Shown here: in pieces, positions 29,046-37,043 of the stretch
Numbering within the stretch: position 1 is the first letter of the stretch
Layout of the letters: the number at the start of each line of letters is the position of its first letter
Assembly (NCBI RefSeq): GCF_011057975.1
Contig: NZ_CP049109.1
Coordinates: 2,325,001 to 2,389,000 of the forward strand
Reading direction: 5' to 3'
Length of the DNA stretch: 64,000 nucleotides
DNA from: Sphingosinithalassobacter tenebrarum
Lineage (GTDB): Bacteria; Pseudomonadota; Alphaproteobacteria; Sphingomonadales; Sphingomonadaceae
Program-made: the position numbers and the translations under genes
The notes under the pieces: generated by a model
What the model was told of the DNA's origin: nothing
Databases searched by the model: none
Seen by the model: the letters and a program-made list of their open reading frames with translations, nothing else

Positions 29046-29537
29046 ATGTTAACCATGTTTCACGGTAGCGCGCTTTGCGAAGTGGATGGCGACGGCAATG
29101 TCGCGCTTCCCGGCTTCGTCGCCGAGGCGCTCCGCGGATCGCCCGACAGCGGCCAGTTGATCGTCGCCCGGCACGAAACCGATCCTTGTCTGGTCGGCTA
29201 TGGCCAGAATCATCTTCGCACCCTTCGCCGGCGGACCGAGCGGCGGCGGATCGCCGACGAACGCGTGGGTCGAGACCCACGCGGACATCATCGCCGCGTG
29301 CGTCGCAGCTTCGGCCTGGTCGAACCGCTGGCTCGCCAGTCGGACAGGGCGCAACTTCCCGCCGCGATGCGGCATCTCGGCCGGATCGGCGCGCGTGCGC
29401 TGTTCGTCGGCGCGGGAGACAATTTCGAAATCTGGAACCCGGACCTCGCGCTGGAAAGCGAGGACGAAACGCTCCGCGAAATCACCGCCTGGCAAATCCA
29501 GGCCAGTGGCGCGGACATGGCAAATGGAGGTCATTGA
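29046..29537 (+). CDS. MraZ-like (SpoVT/AbrB-fold) protein outside the dcw cluster
   Basis: A 163-residue protein with two MraZ-like halves: FHGSALCEVDGDGNVALPGF at the N-terminus and RALFVGAGDNFEIWNPDLAL near the C-terminus. MraZ is a DNA-binding repressor of the division/cell-wall operon, normally at the start of that operon; here there are no mraW, ftsL or mur genes nearby, and its next neighbour is a small zinc-ribbon protein. The ATG at 29046 has GAGGG five bases upstream. The middle section is unusually Arg-rich. The regulatory target is unknown; it could act on its own promoter or on the cell-wall genes elsewhere. Confidence 0.75.
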   Translation: MLTMFHGSALCEVDGDGNVALPGFVAEALRGSPDSGQLIVARHETDPCLVGYGQNHLRTLRRRTERRRIADERVGRDPRGHHRRVRRSFGLVEPLARQSDRAQLPAAMRHLGRIGARALFVGAGDNFEIWNPDLALESEDETLREITAWQIQASGADMANGGH

Positions 29538-29538
29538 A

Positions 29539-29970
29539 ATGACTGGTCTTTGCAAGCTTATGGGCCATACGGCCGATTCGGTGCATCACCACAATCAGGG
29601 GCTGGATTTTTCCAGCTGTCATCAGTGCGGCTGCGATCTGATCCGTGCCCATGAAGGCGAATGGACCGAAGTGCCGCGCGGCTTTCGCGTGGTGTGGCGG
29701 GAATTCGGCCGTAGCGGCGATGCCGCGTCGGTCGCGGCGAGGATGCAGCGCAACGCGCCTGTACCGCCGCGTCGGGCACCGCGCAACGCGCCGTCCAAAT
29801 CACGCCGCGATCCGCGCGGTCGCCCGCTTGCCGGAGCGATCAACATGTTCGGCGCGCTGACTCAGCTCGGCAAGCTGCTGCGCACCAGCGACGCACCCGC
29901 AGATGTCGAGAATGTCGATGCCAACGGTCAGTATGTGATCCTGCTGCCCCAGGCGGGCAACGGACGCTGA
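29539..29970 (+). CDS. Zinc-ribbon-like small protein
   Basis: A 143-residue protein. Its N-terminus has the pattern CKLMGHTA, then HHH and SSCHQCGCD, so one Cys, a His and a CxxC could bind one zinc. This resembles the short CK..GH...CxxCG ribbon of phage-like DUF1660 proteins. Residues 65-100 are Arg/Pro-rich and basic, and the C-terminus is a hydrophobic-acidic segment. The start is ATG at 29539 with GGAGG eight bases upstream; a longer form from 29524 is possible. The gap to the MraZ-like stop is one base, so the two form an operon. Function unknown. Confidence 0.7.
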   Translation: MTGLCKLMGHTADSVHHHNQGLDFSSCHQCGCDLIRAHEGEWTEVPRGFRVVWREFGRSGDAASVAARMQRNAPVPPRRAPRNAPSKSRRDPRGRPLAGAINMFGALTQLGKLLRTSDAPADVENVDANGQYVILLPQAGNGR

Positions 29971-29971
29971 C

Positions 29972-30445
29972 CTACAACAGGCGCTCGATTTCCTCCGCGA
30001 GCGCCTGGGGGGCGGTGGTGGGGCCGTGGCGCCCCACCACCTTACCCGCCCGGTCGATCAGGAACTTGGTGAAGTTCCATTTGATCGCCTTTGTGCCGAG
30101 TACGCCCGGCGCGGCCTGTTTGAGTGCCTTGTAGAGCGGCGCGGTGTTGTTGCCGTTGACGTCGATCTTGCCAAGGACGGGAAAGGTCACGTCATATCTG
30201 GTGGTGCAGAAATTCGCGATCTCGGCCGCGTCGCCAGGCTCCTGTGCACCGAACTGGTTGCAGGGAAAGGCCAGCACGCTGAACCCGCGCCCGGCATAGC
30301 GGCGGTGAAGCGCCTCCAGCCCTTCATATTGCGGGGTGAAACCGCATTTGGACGCGGTGTTGACGATCAGCAGCACCTTTCCGGCATGGTCGGCCAGCGT
30401 GGTTTCCCCACCATCGGCCGTCTTCACCGGTATGTCGTGGATCAT
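29972..30445 (-). CDS. Glutathione peroxidase-like thiol peroxidase
   Basis: A 157-residue protein with the GPx signature NTASKCGFTPQYEGLE, carrying a catalytic cysteine and not selenocysteine, then FPCNQFGAQEPG and the WNFTKFLIDRAGKVV block. It reduces peroxides; cysteine homologs often use thioredoxin as well as glutathione. It converges on the zinc-ribbon gene and lies downstream of lolCD with an 18-base gap, so it may be the third gene of that transcript. Confidence 0.94.
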   Translation of the reverse strand: MIHDIPVKTADGGETTLADHAGKVLLIVNTASKCGFTPQYEGLEALHRRYAGRGFSVLAFPCNQFGAQEPGDAAEIANFCTTRYDVTFPVLGKIDVNGNNTAPLYKALKQAAPGVLGTKAIKWNFTKFLIDRAGKVVGRHGPTTAPQALAEEIERLL

Positions 30446-30463
30446 CTCCAGCCCCCCTCGCGC

Positions 30464-31138
30464 CTATTCCAGATGCCCTTCGTGCAACCGTACGATCCGA
30501 TCCATCTGCTTTGCCAGCCGTTCGTTATGCGTCGCGACCAGCGCGGATGAGCCCTCTTCGCGCACCAGCCGCAGGAATTCGGCAAGCACGACATCGGCAG
30601 TGGCTTCGTCGAGATTGCCCGTGGGTTCGTCGGCAAGCACAAGCGCCGGTTGCGTCGCCAGCGCGCGCGCCACCGCGACTCGCTGCTGCTCGCCGCCCGA
30701 AAGCTGGCTCGGCCGATGCGCCAACCGCTGCGAAAGGCCCAGCGCGCCGAGCAGCTTCTCCGCACGCGCATCGGCATCGGCCCGCGTGGCGCCGTGGATC
30801 AGCTGTGGCAGGACGACATTCTCCTGCGCGTTGAAATCGGGCAGAAGATGGTGGAATTGGTAAACGAAGCCCAGCATCTCCCGCCGCATCTCGGTGCGCC
30901 CCCTGGCGTCGAGCTGCGCAGCTTCCTTGCCGCCGATCCGAATCGATCCCTCAAAGCCGCCTTCGAGCAGGCCGACGGCCTGCAACATCGTCGACTTGCC
31001 CGAACCCGAGGGGCCCAGAAGCGCGACGATTTCGCCCTTGCCGATCCTCAGATCCACGCCGCGCAGCACGTCGATCGTAACGCCGCCCTGGGTGAAGCTG
31101 CGCCGCAGGTCGCGAATTTCCACGACAGCCTCATTCAT
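30464..31138 (-). CDS. lolD: Lipoprotein-releasing ABC transporter ATPase
   Basis: A 224-residue ATPase with Walker [10 protein letters not shown], signature LSGGEQQR and Walker [14 protein letters not shown]. It energises release of outer-membrane lipoproteins from the inner membrane to the LolA carrier. Its ATG lies eight bases inside the permease gene, so the two are translationally coupled. Only one permease gene is present, suggesting a homodimer in place of the LolC-LolE heterodimer of enterobacteria. Confidence 0.95.
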   Translation of the reverse strand: MNEAVVEIRDLRRSFTQGGVTIDVLRGVDLRIGKGEIVALLGPSGSGKSTMLQAVGLLEGGFEGSIRIGGKEAAQLDARGRTEMRREMLGFVYQFHHLLPDFNAQENVVLPQLIHGATRADADARAEKLLGALGLSQRLAHRPSQLSGGEQQRVAVARALATQPALVLADEPTGNLDEATADVVLAEFLRLVREEGSSALVATHNERLAKQMDRIVRLHEGHLE

Positions 31139-32381
31139 AGCGAAGCACCTCGACCGGATCGGTTCCCGCCGCGCGGAACGCCGGGATCAGCGTGGCAAGG
31201 AAGGTGAGAATGAAAGCCGTCACCACCACGCCGAACACTTCCCAGGGATCGGTCTTGGCGGGCAGCTCGCTGAGGAAGCGCATCTGCGGGTCCCAGATAT
31301 TTTGTCCGGTAACGAGCCCGATGAACGAAACGACCTGCTGGCGGAAGGTGATGAAGATCGCCGCGAGCACCAGCCCCGCGCCGATACCGAGCGTTCCGAT
31401 GGTCGTGCCGACCGTGATGAAAATTCTCAGCATGCTCGAACGCGAAGCGCCCATCGTGCGCAGAATCGCGATGTCGCGGGTCTTGGCGCGCACCAGCATG
31501 ATCAGCGAGGAGAGGATGTTGAACGCCGCAACGACGATGATCAGCGACAGCACGGTCGAAGTAACGACACGATCGACCGAAAGCGCTTCGAAAAGCTCCG
31601 AATTCATCATCCGCCAGTCGATCAGCTGCCCCTGTTCGCCCACCTTGTCGTTGAGCGGCGCAAGGATCTGGTCCACCCGGTCGGGGTCCTCGGTATCGAT
31701 TTCGACCATCCCCACCGCGTCGCCCAGCAGCAACAGCGTCTGCGCATCGGACATCGGCATGACGACGAACGCCTTGTCGTAATCGTAGATGCCGACTTCG
31801 AAGATCGTGGCCACGCGATACTTCACGATGCGCGGAACGGTGCCGAAGGGCGTGCTCGATCCGAGTGGGTTCATGATCGAAATGCTGCTGCCCACGGTGG
31901 CGCCGAGCTGATCGGCTAGCCGCGATCCGATACCGACGCATTCGCAGCCGGGCGTCAGCGAACCGAGCGTTCCGATCACTTCCTTGCCGTCGAGTACCGG
32001 ATTGTTGCGAATGTCCTCGATCTGCATTCCGCGCACCAGCACGGCTTCGGCACGCCCGTTGAAGGTCGCGAACAGCGGCTGTTCGATCAGCGGCGTGGCA
32101 CTTGTCACGCCGGGCGTCGCACGGACTTCCTCGACGATTTCGCGCCAGTCGCGCAACTGGCCGCCATAGCCCTGGATTACCGCGTGGCCGTTGAGGCCGG
32201 TGATCTTGTCGAAGAGCTCGGCGCGAAAACCGTTCATCACGCTCATCACCACGATCAACGCGGCGACCCCGAGCATGACTGCGCCGAGGCTGATTCCGGC
32301 CACCACAGCGATAAAGGCCTCGCCGCGACCCGGCAGGAGATAGCGACGGGCGACCATTCGCTCGTAGCGCGACAAAAGCAT
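31131..32381 (-). CDS. lolC: Lipoprotein-releasing ABC transporter permease (LolC/LolE type)
   Basis: A 416-residue permease. Hydrophobic segments lie near residues 25-50 and, after a large periplasmic domain, near 270, 320 and 375 (MacB/FtsX-type topology). The N-terminal block [19 protein letters not shown] and the FtsX domain [17 protein letters not shown] are typical. It recognises lipoproteins and passes them to LolA. Transcribed with lolD and probably the glutathione peroxidase gene. Upstream is a 563-base non-coding region. Confidence 0.94.
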   Translation of the reverse strand: MLLSRYERMVARRYLLPGRGEAFIAVVAGISLGAVMLGVAALIVVMSVMNGFRAELFDKITGLNGHAVIQGYGGQLRDWREIVEEVRATPGVTSATPLIEQPLFATFNGRAEAVLVRGMQIEDIRNNPVLDGKEVIGTLGSLTPGCECVGIGSRLADQLGATVGSSISIMNPLGSSTPFGTVPRIVKYRVATIFEVGIYDYDKAFVVMPMSDAQTLLLLGDAVGMVEIDTEDPDRVDQILAPLNDKVGEQGQLIDWRMMNSELFEALSVDRVVTSTVLSLIIVVAAFNILSSLIMLVRAKTRDIAILRTMGASRSSMLRIFITVGTTIGTLGIGAGLVLAAIFITFRQQVVSFIGLVTGQNIWDPQMRFLSELPAKTDPWEVFGVVVTAFILTFLATLIPAFRAAGTDPVEVLRYE

Positions 32382-32583
32382 GCGGAGAGATCCCGAAACC
32401 GTGGACAGGCGGCTGCTCTAGGGCAGGTTCGGCCCCGCTGGCAAATGGCAAAGCTGTTGCGTTCACGCCACAGCCGGACTCCAATTTGCGCCACACATGC
32501 GCATATCCGGTGACAAAGGCCGTCGAGCGCCGTAGCAAACAGGCATCGAAGCGCAGGCGAAAAGGCCGTGGTTCGGGGAGGCT

Positions 32584-32695
32584 TCAGGCCCCGCTTGTCG
32601 GAGGACGAGCGTGCGGGCCAGAGCCGACAAAGGGGGCTGACGAGCGATCGTCACGCAGGCGCCCGGGCTGGAAACGGCCCGGGCGTTTCGCGTTT
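32584..32695 (+). ncRNA. Candidate structured RNA ending in a terminator-like hairpin
   Basis: TCAG at 32584-32587 pairs with CTGA at 32637-32640, CCCC at 32589-32592 with GGGG at 32632-32635, and TTGTCGG at 32595-32601 with CCGACAA at 32624-32630, making a stem of about 15 pairs with one mismatch and one bulge. Twenty bases later CGCCCGGGC (32660-32668) pairs perfectly with 32677-32685 around an 8-base loop, followed by TTTCGCGTTT. The layout resembles a short RNA with an intrinsic terminator. The T-tract is interrupted, and in GC-rich DNA chance pairing is common, so confidence is low. Confidence 0.3.
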
Positions 32696-32852
32696 CCGGC
32701 CGTTGAAGGGCATAGTTGTCCGACGCTGCGATCCGAATCGCAAGCCCGCTCCGCGAGAACGCGGCGATTTGCCGGGCCGGAAGCGTCGAATTTCCGCATC
32801 GGGGCCATACCGAACCTCTTGAATTACCGGCGGGACCACACAAATCCATTTT

Positions 32853-32944
32853 GTACGGCGCCTGCGGGGCCGTGCAGATATCGGCATCGCGGCGTTCCGG
32901 GTGCCGAAAGACGTAAGCATTTTGCTCATTGGAGGATTTGAAAC
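32853..32944 (+). promoter_or_regulatory. ROSE-like RNA thermometer in the hsp20 leader
   Basis: The leader can form successive hairpins: GTACGGC (32853-32859) with GCCGTGC (32869-32875), and TCGGCATC (32881-32888) with GGTGCCGA (32900-32907). The final element, TTGCTCATTGGAGGA at 32922-32936, places a conserved TTGCT segment directly against the Shine-Dalgarno GGAGGA, eight bases before the ATG at 32945. That anti-SD/SD arrangement is the hallmark of ROSE elements in front of alphaproteobacterial small heat-shock genes: at low temperature the SD is paired, and heat opens it. Base pairing seen; function inferred from the family. Confidence 0.7.
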
Positions 32945-33421
32945 ATGCGTCAGTTCGATTTTACCCCCTTCCGTCGTTCTGCAATCGGCTTCGATCGCCT
33001 CTTCGACATGCTCGAAGCAAGCGCGCGCCAGGCGAACAACGAGAATTATCCGCCGTTCAATCTCGAACGGCTCGCCGAGGATCACTATCGCATCACGATC
33101 GCCGTTGCCGGATTCAAGAGCGACGAGATCGACATCACCGCGCAGCAGAACTTGCTGACAGTCGCCGGCAAGAAGCAGGAAAGTGAGCCGAGGGAAGCAA
33201 ATGACAGCGCCTTCCTGCATGTCGGCATCGCAAACCGAAGCTTCGAACGCCGCTTCGAACTCGCCGATTTCGTGCGGGTGGAAAGCGCCGATCTGGCCGA
33301 CGGTCTACTGACCATTGACCTGGTTCGCGAAGTGCCGGAGACTATGAAACCGAAGAAGATCGCAGTGAATTCCGGCGACTCGCAGCCCTCGATCGAGCAC
33401 AAGGCAGCGAACGCCGCCTGA
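32945..33421 (+). CDS. Hsp20/IbpA-family small heat-shock protein
   Basis: A 158-residue alpha-crystallin-type chaperone. The N-terminus RQFDFTPFRRSAIGFDRLFD is IbpA-like, the alpha-crystallin domain spans about residues 35-130 (YRITIAVAGFKSDEIDI; FERRFELADFVRVESADLADG), and the C-terminus carries KKIAV, close to the I-x-I/V oligomerisation motif. It holds unfolding proteins during heat stress. The leader carries a ROSE-like thermometer, and a strong terminator follows. Confidence 0.95.
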   Translation: MRQFDFTPFRRSAIGFDRLFDMLEASARQANNENYPPFNLERLAEDHYRITIAVAGFKSDEIDITAQQNLLTVAGKKQESEPREANDSAFLHVGIANRSFERRFELADFVRVESADLADGLLTIDLVREVPETMKPKKIAVNSGDSQPSIEHKAANAA

Positions 33422-33473
33422 ATTCGCAAACTACGGCTTGCGACGTCTTTCTCCCTTTGGGCGTCGCAGCAGG

Positions 33474-33503
33474 GGCGCCCGGACCATTGTCCGGGCGCCT
33501 TTT
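33474..33503 (+). terminator. Rho-independent terminator of hsp20
   Basis: A perfect 10-bp GC-rich stem, GGCGCCCGGA (33474-33483) with TCCGGGCGCC (33490-33499), six-base loop, followed by TTTT. It lies 53 bases after the hsp20 stop and before the end of the convergent pyrG gene. Confidence 0.9.
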
Positions 33504-33564
33504 GCTTGGTCAGTCAGCGCTGCAAAAACGCCATACCCGAACCGCGAAAGCCCGGGATGTTCGA

Positions 33565-35196
33565 TCAGACCAGACGGCTTTGCTTCACGGCCGCCTCGAT
33601 AAAGCTGGCGAACAGCGGATGGGGATCGAAGGGTTTGGATTTCAGCTCCGGGTGGAACTGGACCCCGATAAACCAGGGATGGTCGGGGCGCTCCACGATT
33701 TCGGGCAGCGCGCCATCAGGCGACATACCGGAGAAAACGAGGCCGTTCTTTTCCAGCGTCTCGCGATAGCCGGTGTTCACTTCATAGCGGTGGCGATGAC
33801 GTTCGCTGATCGCATCGCTGCCATAGATCGAACCGACCACGCTATTGCCGGCCAGGCTGGCGGGATAGGCGCCGAGCCGCATCGTGCCGCCCAGGTCGCC
33901 GCCCTCCTCACGCTTCTGAAGGCCTTCGGATGTCATCCATTCGGTGATCAGGCCGACGATCGGTTCGTCGGTGGGGCCGAACTCCGTGGTGGAGGCGGCA
34001 TCGAGCCCCTGCCCGCGCGCGGCTTCGATACAGGCCATCTGCATGCCCAGGCAGATGCCGAAAAAGGGCACGCCACGCTCGCGCGCAAAGCCCACACTCT
34101 TGATCTTGCCCTCGCTGCCGCGCTCGCCGAAGCCGCCCGGCACGAGAATGCCGTGCATCGGCTCGAGCTGCGCAGCGATTTCCGCCTCGTCCTTCTCGAA
34201 CAATTCGGCGTCGAGCCAGCGGACATTTACCTTGACGCGATTGGCGATGCCGCCGTGCACCAGCGCCTCGTGCAGCGATTTATACGCATCGGGCAGGCCG
34301 ACATATTTGCCGACGACACCGATCGTCACTTCGCCTTCGGGATTTTCGAGCCGTTCGACGATTTCAGTCCAGCGGTTGAGCCGCGGCGAACCTTCATGCG
34401 CCATGCCGAAGGCATTGAGCACTTCGCCGTCTAGCCCTTCACCATGATACTGAAGCGGCACGGCATAGATGCTCGACGCATCGAGCGCCGGGATCACCGC
34501 TTCCTTGCGCACGTTGCAGAACAGCGCGATCTTGGCGCGTTCGCTGTCGGGCAAGGGCTGTTCGCAGCGGCAGACGAGCACATCGGGCTGCACGCCGAGC
34601 GACGCGAGTTCGCGCACCGAATGCTGGGTCGGCTTGGTCTTCAGCTCGCCGGCAGCCGCGATATAGGGGACCAGAGTCACGTGCACGCTGATCGACTGGC
34701 CGCGGCCCAGTTCGTTGCGCAACTGACGGATCGCCTCGATGAACGGCAGCGACTCGATGTCGCCCACCGTGCCGCCGATCTCGCACAGCACGAAATCGAG
34801 ATCCTCGGTATCGGCCGTCGCGAATGCCTTGATCGCGTCCGTGACGTGCGGAATCACCTGGACGGTGGCGCCCAGATAGTCGCCGCGCCGCTCGCGCTCG
34901 ATGATCGTCTTGTAGATCCGTCCCGAGGTGATGTTGTCCGACTGGCGCGAAGCCACGCCGGTGAACCGCTCGTAATGGCCAAGATCAAGGTCGGTCTCCG
35001 CCCCGTCATCGGTGACGTAGACTTCGCCGTGCTGATAGGGCGACATGGTCCCGGGATCGACGTTCAGATAGGGGTCGAACTTGCGAATGCGCACGCGATA
35101 GCCGCGCGCCTGCAGCAGCGCCGCGAGGCTTGCCGCCATAAGACCCTTGCCGAGCGAGGAGACCACGCCGCCGGTGATGAATATATACCGCGCCAT
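33565..35196 (-). CDS. pyrG: CTP synthase
   Basis: A 543-residue enzyme that converts UTP to CTP with glutamine as nitrogen donor. The N-terminal synthase domain opens with [18 protein letters not shown] (ATP site) and contains [18 protein letters not shown]. The C-terminal class I glutamine amidotransferase has its nucleophile in [14 protein letters not shown] and the catalytic His/Glu in [11 protein letters not shown]. The next gene upstream is secG, 83 bases away. Confidence 0.97.
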   Translation of the reverse strand: MARYIFITGGVVSSLGKGLMAASLAALLQARGYRVRIRKFDPYLNVDPGTMSPYQHGEVYVTDDGAETDLDLGHYERFTGVASRQSDNITSGRIYKTIIERERRGDYLGATVQVIPHVTDAIKAFATADTEDLDFVLCEIGGTVGDIESLPFIEAIRQLRNELGRGQSISVHVTLVPYIAAAGELKTKPTQHSVRELASLGVQPDVLVCRCEQPLPDSERAKIALFCNVRKEAVIPALDASSIYAVPLQYHGEGLDGEVLNAFGMAHEGSPRLNRWTEIVERLENPEGEVTIGVVGKYVGLPDAYKSLHEALVHGGIANRVKVNVRWLDAELFEKDEAEIAAQLEPMHGILVPGGFGERGSEGKIKSVGFARERGVPFFGICLGMQMACIEAARGQGLDAASTTEFGPTDEPIVGLITEWMTSEGLQKREEGGDLGGTMRLGAYPASLAGNSVVGSIYGSDAISERHRHRYEVNTGYRETLEKNGLVFSGMSPDGALPEIVERPDHPWFIGVQFHPELKSKPFDPHPLFASFIEAAVKQSRLV

Positions 35197-35279
35197 GGGA
35201 AGAACGGCCTAGCCCCAGATAGACATGAACGGCAAGCGCCCGAATCAGGGCGCCGCCAAAAAAAGCTGTGGGTAGCGCG

Positions 35280-35654
35280 TTACTGCGCGAGCGGAATATC
35301 CGCTTCCTCGCCGGCATTGGCCGGTGCCTGATCCACCACGGGCGGCGCGGCTTGGTCGGGCTGCGTCGCGGGCGCCTGCACCGGTGCGGGATCGCGGGCC
35401 AAGCTGGTGTCGATCGTCGAACTGCTGCGCGTGGCGGCCAGCACGGCGAGCAGGATGCTCATCGCGATGAAGAGCGTCGCGAGCACAGCGGTCGAGCGCG
35501 TCAGAAAGTCCGAAGCGCCGCGGGCCGACATCAGTCCTCCCGGGCTGCCGCCACCCGAGGTGAGTCCGCCACCTTCCGAGCGCTGCATGAGAATCACCGT
35601 GACGAGCAATGCGCCGATGATGGCCTGAACCACGAGCAGGAAAGTGAACAGCAT
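35280..35654 (-). CDS. secG: Preprotein translocase subunit SecG
   Basis: A 124-residue inner-membrane protein with two transmembrane helices (residues 1-24 and about 53-74) joined by a Gly/Ser-rich cytoplasmic loop (QRSEGGGLTSGGGSPGGL), the canonical SecG arrangement. The C-terminal 45 residues are a Pro/Ala/Gln-rich tail longer than in E. coli, as in other sphingomonads. Part of the SecYEG channel. Upstream of pyrG on the same strand. Confidence 0.94.
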   Translation of the reverse strand: MLFTFLLVVQAIIGALLVTVILMQRSEGGGLTSGGGSPGGLMSARGASDFLTRSTAVLATLFIAMSILLAVLAATRSSSTIDTSLARDPAPVQAPATQPDQAAPPVVDQAPANAGEEADIPLAQ

Positions 35655-35839
35655 AACGGAAGACGGACCCTTGGAAGGAAAGGCGCGACATAGGCGAGCG
35701 CGCCGCGTCGATCAACCGTTCGAAAGACACGGATGCGGAACATTCCGCCGCCGCACTGAAACCTACCGCGTCCGGGAGCGTTGTAGGCCCAATCGACTCG
35801 CATCGTGACGGGTCCCGTAACCATCATAGAGTATGAGCC

Positions 35840-36202
35840 GTGAACGCCTTATCAGAGCAATCGCTATCCAGCTGGAAGAACACACTGGTCGGCTATGTCC
35901 GATCCGGCGAACCCGATCTCACCAATCGCCAGATGGCGTTGTTGCTGCTTGTCTATCTCGAACAAGGGCCCCATACGGTGCGCGGTCTGGCACGGTCGCT
36001 CAACGTTTCCAAACCGGTCGTTACGCGCGCCTTGAACAGGCTGGGCGCGCTCGGCTATCTCCGCCGACAGCGCGACGACACCGACAAACGCAACATCTTC
36101 GTCGCGCGTACCGCTGAAGGGGCAGATTTTCTTGCAGAATTCGGGCATTTCCTCGCTGGCGACGCGCTCGACGATGCCGTTGCCGGAAGAGGCACCGCGT
36201 AG
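35840..36202 (+). CDS. MarR-family transcriptional regulator
   Basis: A 120-residue winged-helix protein. The recognition helix region is TVRGLARSLNVSKPVVTRAL, followed by the wing RRQRDDTDKRNIFVARTAEG. It is at the short end of the MarR range. The start is GTG at 35840 with no clear ribosome-binding site. The last 29 bases overlap the next gene, so regulator and NlpC/P60-like gene are co-translated. Ligand and operator unknown. Confidence 0.88.
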   Translation: MNALSEQSLSSWKNTLVGYVRSGEPDLTNRQMALLLLVYLEQGPHTVRGLARSLNVSKPVVTRALNRLGALGYLRRQRDDTDKRNIFVARTAEGADFLAEFGHFLAGDALDDAVAGRGTA

Positions 36203-37043
36203 TCGTTTCGCGCTCCAGGGCCGTTCCTGGCAAGCCGATCCTCGTATAGACGCCGTTCGCCGGGACCTTGCCGACATCCGTCTGGCGGGGCGCATTTTCG
36301 CGCCCCACTACGCACGCGCGCAACAAGGCAGCGCACGCCACGCCGCGCCGATCCGTGCGGGACGCGCCGACAACGCGCCGGTGCTTTCCGAAGTTCTCGC
36401 TGGCGAAACCTTCGAGATTCTCGAGCTTGCCAGCGACTATGCGTGGGGCGTCAGCACCGTCGATGGAGTCGTCGGCTATGTAACGGCCGAAGCCCTGGGC
36501 GAACCGATCGATTCCGATCATATCGTCGTGGTGCCGGTGGCCGAGGTTCGCGGCGAGGCCGATCCGCATGCGCCGGTGATTGCGCGACTGCCGATGGGCT
36601 CCCGCATCGCCGCTTCCGGCGACGGCGCGTTGCGCGCGATTTCGGGAGGATATGTCCTGGCTGAAGCGTGTCGGCCGATCGACGAACCGGCAAACGACTT
36701 CGTAGCGATCGCCGAAGGCCTGATAGGCGTGCCGACCGTGCCCGGCGGACGTTCTGGTGCCGGAGTGGACAGCACCGGCCTGGTCTTTCTGTCGCTTGCG
36801 CTGGCGGGCATTCAGGCGCCACGCTTCTGCGGGCTCCAGCGGAGCGACCTGGGCAGGGACGTGGCGCAAGGCGAGGCGCTTCGGCGCGGCGATCTGGTGT
36901 ATTTCGACGATCATGTCGCGATCATGGTCGACGGCGAAACCGCCATTCATGCCGACGCCGAGGCAGTCAAACAGGCGCCGTTGCAACAGATCGTCGCGCA
37001 GGGCGGCTATGGTGAGATCCTCGCCCGCAGGCGGCCGGCATGA
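36174..37043 (+). CDS. SH3 / NlpC-P60-fold protein lacking the catalytic cysteine
   Basis: A 289-residue protein. Residues 60-160 form two bacterial SH3-like repeats (VLSEVLAGETFEILELASDY; ADPHAPVIARLPMGSRIA). Residues 175-289 follow the NlpC/P60 endopeptidase fold, including LRRGDLVYFDDHVAIMVD with the catalytic-position His247 and AIHADA. At the nucleophile position, where active members read DCSGLV, the sequence is DSTGLV: the codon at 36771-36773 is AGC (Ser200). A Cys near 219 (RFCGLQ) is not the nucleophile site. Likely an inactive or altered cell-wall-binding protein. ATG at 36174; overlaps argC by four bases. Confidence 0.8.
   Translation: MPLPEEAPRSRFALQGRSWQADPRIDAVRRDLADIRLAGRIFAPHYARAQQGSARHAAPIRAGRADNAPVLSEVLAGETFEILELASDYAWGVSTVDGVVGYVTAEALGEPIDSDHIVVVPVAEVRGEADPHAPVIARLPMGSRIAASGDGALRAISGGYVLAEACRPIDEPANDFVAIAEGLIGVPTVPGGRSGAGVDSTGLVFLSLALAGIQAPRFCGLQRSDLGRDVAQGEALRRGDLVYFDDHVAIMVDGETAIHADAEAVKQAPLQQIVAQGGYGEILARRRPA

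Larger units (their letters stand above)
32382..32944. other. Large non-coding region upstream of lolC and hsp20
   Basis: The 563 bases between the divergent lolC and hsp20 genes contain no coding frame I can support; open frames on both strands have random composition and no ribosome-binding site. What it does hold is a cluster of inverted repeats: an imperfect hairpin (32584-32640), a perfect 9-bp stem (32660-32685), a branched set (32721-32788), and the thermometer leader (32853-32944). Promoters for both flanking genes must also lie here. Confidence 0.6.

Noticed and set aside
32818..32823. CTTGAA as a possible heat-shock sigma (RpoH) -35 box upstream of hsp20
   Set aside because: The nearest -10-like CCATTT is about 22 bases away, too far for the known spacing; the thermometer alone explains heat control.
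32486..32941. A plus-strand open frame of about 150 codons across the lolC-hsp20 gap
   Set aside because: Arg-rich random composition, and it runs through the thermometer structure; not a gene.
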